From assembly GCF_001513965.1 (NCBI RefSeq), contig NZ_KQ948022.1, positions 1 through 64,000 on the forward strand: a stretch of DNA of 64,000 nucleotides, in the 5' to 3' direction. This document shows, in pieces, positions 61,934 through 64,000 of the stretch. Position 1 is the stretch's first letter. The number at the start of each line of letters is the position of its first letter. A program made the position numbers and the translations under genes. The DNA comes from Streptomyces cellostaticus. Its GTDB lineage: Bacteria; Actinomycetota; Actinomycetes; Streptomycetales; Streptomycetaceae. Below the pieces are notes generated by a model. It was not told the DNA's origin. It did not search any database and saw nothing but the letters and a program-made list of their open reading frames with translations.

Positions 61934-62809
61934 TCACCGACCGGCGAGCCGCTGTCCGGTCAGTCCCACCGGGTTGCCGGGCGGCAGCAGCCCCGCGCCC
62001 CCGACCGCACGGGCCAGCGGCTCCAGCAGCTCGGCGAGGCGTGCGGTGCGCTCCGCGCCGAGCGCGGTCCACGGGCGCTCGGCCGCCTCGTCCGTCCGGG
62101 TCTCGATCAGCGCGCGCCCGGCCACGCCCGCACGGGTCAGCGATCCGTCCCCGGCGAGGAAGCCGCGCTCGCGCAGGGCGGCCTCGGCGGCCGTCCAGTC
62201 CTCCGGCTCCCACTGGCGGGTCTCGCGCAGGAACGACCCGTCCGACTCCCCGGCGGCCGCCTTGAGCACCATGGCCTCGACGGGCCCGATGCCCAGGCCC
62301 ACCAGGACCGCGACATGCCCGTCGCCCCGGTGCTCGCGCAACGTCGTCAGGGCCTGCCACAGCCGCACGGCCGGCCGCTCGGGCCGCTCCAGCGCCTGGT
62401 TCGCGGCGGCCAGTACCCGCCCCGGTGTGTCCGCCGCGGCCGCCGCCTCCCACGCGAGATCGGCCGCCTCCGCAAGCCGTGCCGACTCCACCGCCTCCGG
62501 CCCGAACACGCGGGTCATCGCCACGTCCATGGCCTCCCACCGGGCCGCCAGCACATCCGCCGGAGCCGCGTACCCCCACGCGTCGGGCAGGGCACGGGCC
62601 ACCCGGGCGGGATGGAAGACGTAGAAACAACTCGTCACCACATCCGGGGACACCGCGCCCAGCGGAGCCGCCCGCAGCGCGAAGTACCCCATCCAGAACC
62701 CGCGCATCCCGAGCCGGTCCGCCGCCTGCCGTGCCTCGGGTGCGAAGTACACGAGATCGTGCACCGGCTCGAACCGCTCCCACATCCTCCGTGCCGTCCC
62801 GCCCGCCAC
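61934..62809 (-). CDS. SCO6745-like family protein
   Basis: 291 residues, GTG 62809 with GGGAGGAAG upstream. MWERFEPVHDLVYFAPEARQAADRLG, LRGFWMGYFALRAAPLGAVS and FYVFHPARVARALPDAW are the hallmarks of the SCO6745 family of actinobacteria, most of unknown function; the C-terminal half is an HTH-like region (WTAAEAALRERGFLAGDGSLTRAGV). It is convergent with the CYP121-like gene (76 bases between stops). An inverted repeat lies 50 bases upstream of its start. Confidence 0.8.
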   Translation of the reverse strand: MAGGTARRMWERFEPVHDLVYFAPEARQAADRLGMRGFWMGYFALRAAPLGAVSPDVVTSCFYVFHPARVARALPDAWGYAAPADVLAARWEAMDVAMTRVFGPEAVESARLAEAADLAWEAAAAADTPGRVLAAANQALERPERPAVRLWQALTTLREHRGDGHVAVLVGLGIGPVEAMVLKAAAGESDGSFLRETRQWEPEDWTAAEAALRERGFLAGDGSLTRAGVAGRALIETRTDEAAERPWTALGAERTARLAELLEPLARAVGGAGLLPPGNPVGLTGQRLAGR

Positions 62810-62858
62810 TGCTTCCTCCCACCGCGTCGGCCTGTCCCGCTGTCGGCACCAGCCTGCG

Positions 62859-62876
62859 TTATGACCTCTGTCATAA
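62859..62876. promoter_or_regulatory. Palindromic operator upstream of the SCO6745-like gene
   Basis: TTATGAC-CTCT-GTCATAA, perfect 7-bp arms, an unusually AT-rich site for this genome. It sits 50 bases before the start of the minus-strand gene, where a TetR- or MarR-type repressor would bind. No dedicated regulator gene is adjacent. Confidence 0.6.
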
Positions 62877-62917
62877 CAAGCGGTGTGGCTGATTTTCGCC
62901 CTCCTGCGGCCGGGCGA

Positions 62918-63916
62918 TCACCGGGGCAGGGTCCGAAGGTGGCCGACGGCATTGCCGAACAGCTCGGTGAACCACATTCCGCGACCGGGACCCGCGGTGA
63001 TCCGGAACGGCACCCTGTCCGCCCCCTCCTTCACCGGGAAGGTGGTGATCGTCCCCTTCGCGCCGACCCGCCCGACCCGGCCGGCCTGGTCGGCGTACCA
63101 CACCCGGCCGTCCGGCCCGAGGGCGATGCCGCTCGGGCCGCTGTCCGGGTCGGGCAGCGGGAACCGGGTGACGCGTCCGGCGTGGTCGATCCGGGCGACC
63201 GCGTTCGCATCGGACGCCGTGAACCACATCCCGCCCGGGCCGGAGACGATCGCCTCGGGGAAGCCGGAGCCACCGGGCAGCGGGAACTCGGTGATCCGGC
63301 CGGTGCGGTCGATCCGCCCGATCCTTGCGCCGGTCAGCTCGGTGAACCACAGGGCGCCGTCCGCGCCCGCCGCGATGGAGCAGGGGGAGGCGCTCGGGGC
63401 CGGGACCGGGTACTCGGTGATGTGGCCGGCGGTGGTGATCCGGCCGATCCTGTTGCCGCTCTCCTCGGTGAACCACAGGGCACCGTCCGCTCCGGCCGCG
63501 ATCCCGGCCGGGAAGCTGTCCGCCGTCGGCACCGGGAACTCCGTGAGGTGTCCGGCGGTGGTGATCCGGCCGATCCTGTTCGCGTTCCCCTCGGTGAACC
63601 ACAGCGCGCGGTCGGGGCCCGCCGTGATGGCGAAGGGGAGGCTGGCCGGGCTTGAGGTGGGGAAGTCGGTCAGCCTGCCGTCGACGGTGATCCGTCCGAT
63701 CCGGCCGACTCCGGACGCCGCGAACCACAGCGCTCCGTCCGGTCCGGCGGTGATGCCGGCCGGGAGAGTGCCGGCCGCGGTCGTGATCGGATACTCCGTC
63801 ACCTCGCCGACATCGGCCCGGGCCGGGACGGCGACGGCGGTGACCCCGGTCAGGGCGCCCAGAAAGGCCGTGAGGAGGCGGCGGGTTGCGCGCCCGAGCT
63901 TGGCTGCGCCGGACAT
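62918..63916 (-). CDS. Secreted virginiamycin B lyase-like beta-propeller
   Basis: 332 residues from ATG 63916 (AAGGGG upstream; a longer frame begins at 63976). Signal peptide with RRLLTAFLGALTGVTAVAV ending near AVPARA. The rest is six or seven propeller blades, each with ITAGPDGALWFTE and a RIGRIT-TG pattern followed by EFPVP or EYPIP; the first blade begins at VTEYPITTAAG. This matches Vgb, which linearises streptogramin B antibiotics by C-O bond cleavage, and the catalytic His/Glu region (VWYADQAGRVG) is seen but not fully checkable. Similar proteins may only be generic propellers. Confidence 0.85.
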   Translation of the reverse strand: MSGAAKLGRATRRLLTAFLGALTGVTAVAVPARADVGEVTEYPITTAAGTLPAGITAGPDGALWFAASGVGRIGRITVDGRLTDFPTSSPASLPFAITAGPDRALWFTEGNANRIGRITTAGHLTEFPVPTADSFPAGIAAGADGALWFTEESGNRIGRITTAGHITEYPVPAPSASPCSIAAGADGALWFTELTGARIGRIDRTGRITEFPLPGGSGFPEAIVSGPGGMWFTASDANAVARIDHAGRVTRFPLPDPDSGPSGIALGPDGRVWYADQAGRVGRVGAKGTITTFPVKEGADRVPFRITAGPGRGMWFTELFGNAVGHLRTLPR

Positions 63917-64000
63917 GGGCGGCCCCTTCTCGGCGGGGCGGGGGGTCAGGGACACCGCCGGTATGTGATGGATCATCGGCTTTCAGGCTATGGGTGCCCG

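Noticed and set aside
62918..63916. Antibiotic resistance claim for the virginiamycin B lyase-like gene
   Set aside because: The family contains many propellers with other roles; catalytic residues could not be verified by alignment.

Overview
The window looks like a chromosomal stretch of a Streptomyces or close relative. GC is very high with strong third-position GC bias, GTG/TTG starts are common, 4-base ATGA/GTGA overlaps join operon genes, and Streptomyces-typical families are frequent (SpoIIE-type PP2C phosphatases, PucR-type and MmyB-type regulators, DUF2690 proteins, many Sec/Tat-secreted hydrolases, CYPs, a SAV_5884-type graspetide maturase). All function calls come from reading the translated sequence; no search was run.

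Layout. 1-2.4 kb: a decayed edge with a partial membrane NTPase, a tRNA-like/direct-repeat gap, a truncated and frameshifted ferredoxin reductase and a 178-bp tandem duplication. 2.4-14.4 kb: regulators and housekeeping genes (EamA exporter with LysR, GntR plus a truncated PIG-L gene, DUF2690 regulator, SH3 protein, MarR, DoxX-peroxiredoxin, PAS/GAF/PP2C/HATPase phosphatase, cupin, LigD-type phosphoesterase beside a decayed ligase, aldo/keto reductase with an MmyB-like regulator). 14.4-21.8 kb: a fructan utilisation locus, consisting of a LacI regulator, an ABC importer, a cytoplasmic GH32, and a divergent Tat-exported GH32 with two LacI-like operators between them. 21.9-35.7 kb: a small type I PKS locus (P450 and two giant PKS proteins) whose last module has lost catalytic residues and has neither ACP nor thioesterase, followed by a fragment of a TauD-like dioxygenase. 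35.7-48.2 kb: LLM flavin oxidoreductase, metallophosphoesterase, HEIGH metalloprotease, then a secreted-enzyme block (phosphoesterase, M4 protease, GH64 glucanase), dienelactone hydrolase and a Sua5/YrdC protein. 48.4-56.6 kb: PucR regulator, P450, serine hydrolase, a second PP2C phosphatase and a GNAT gene preceded by a 19-codon leader ORF. 56.6-61.9 kb: a graspetide-type RiPP pair (precursor and ATP-grasp ligase) and a two-gene cyclodipeptide synthase/CYP121-like P450 operon. 61.9-64 kb: a SCO6745-like protein and a secreted virginiamycin B lyase-like propeller.

The most interesting systems are three compact natural-product loci: the CDPS-CYP121-like pair (active-site residues nearly those of mycocyclosin synthase, but with two changes), the graspetide pair without the usual methyltransferase, and the PKS ending in a catalytically degenerate KS-AT. 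Several gene fossils (ferredoxin reductase, PIG-L, DNA ligase, TauD) show that this region has been repeatedly trimmed by deletions.
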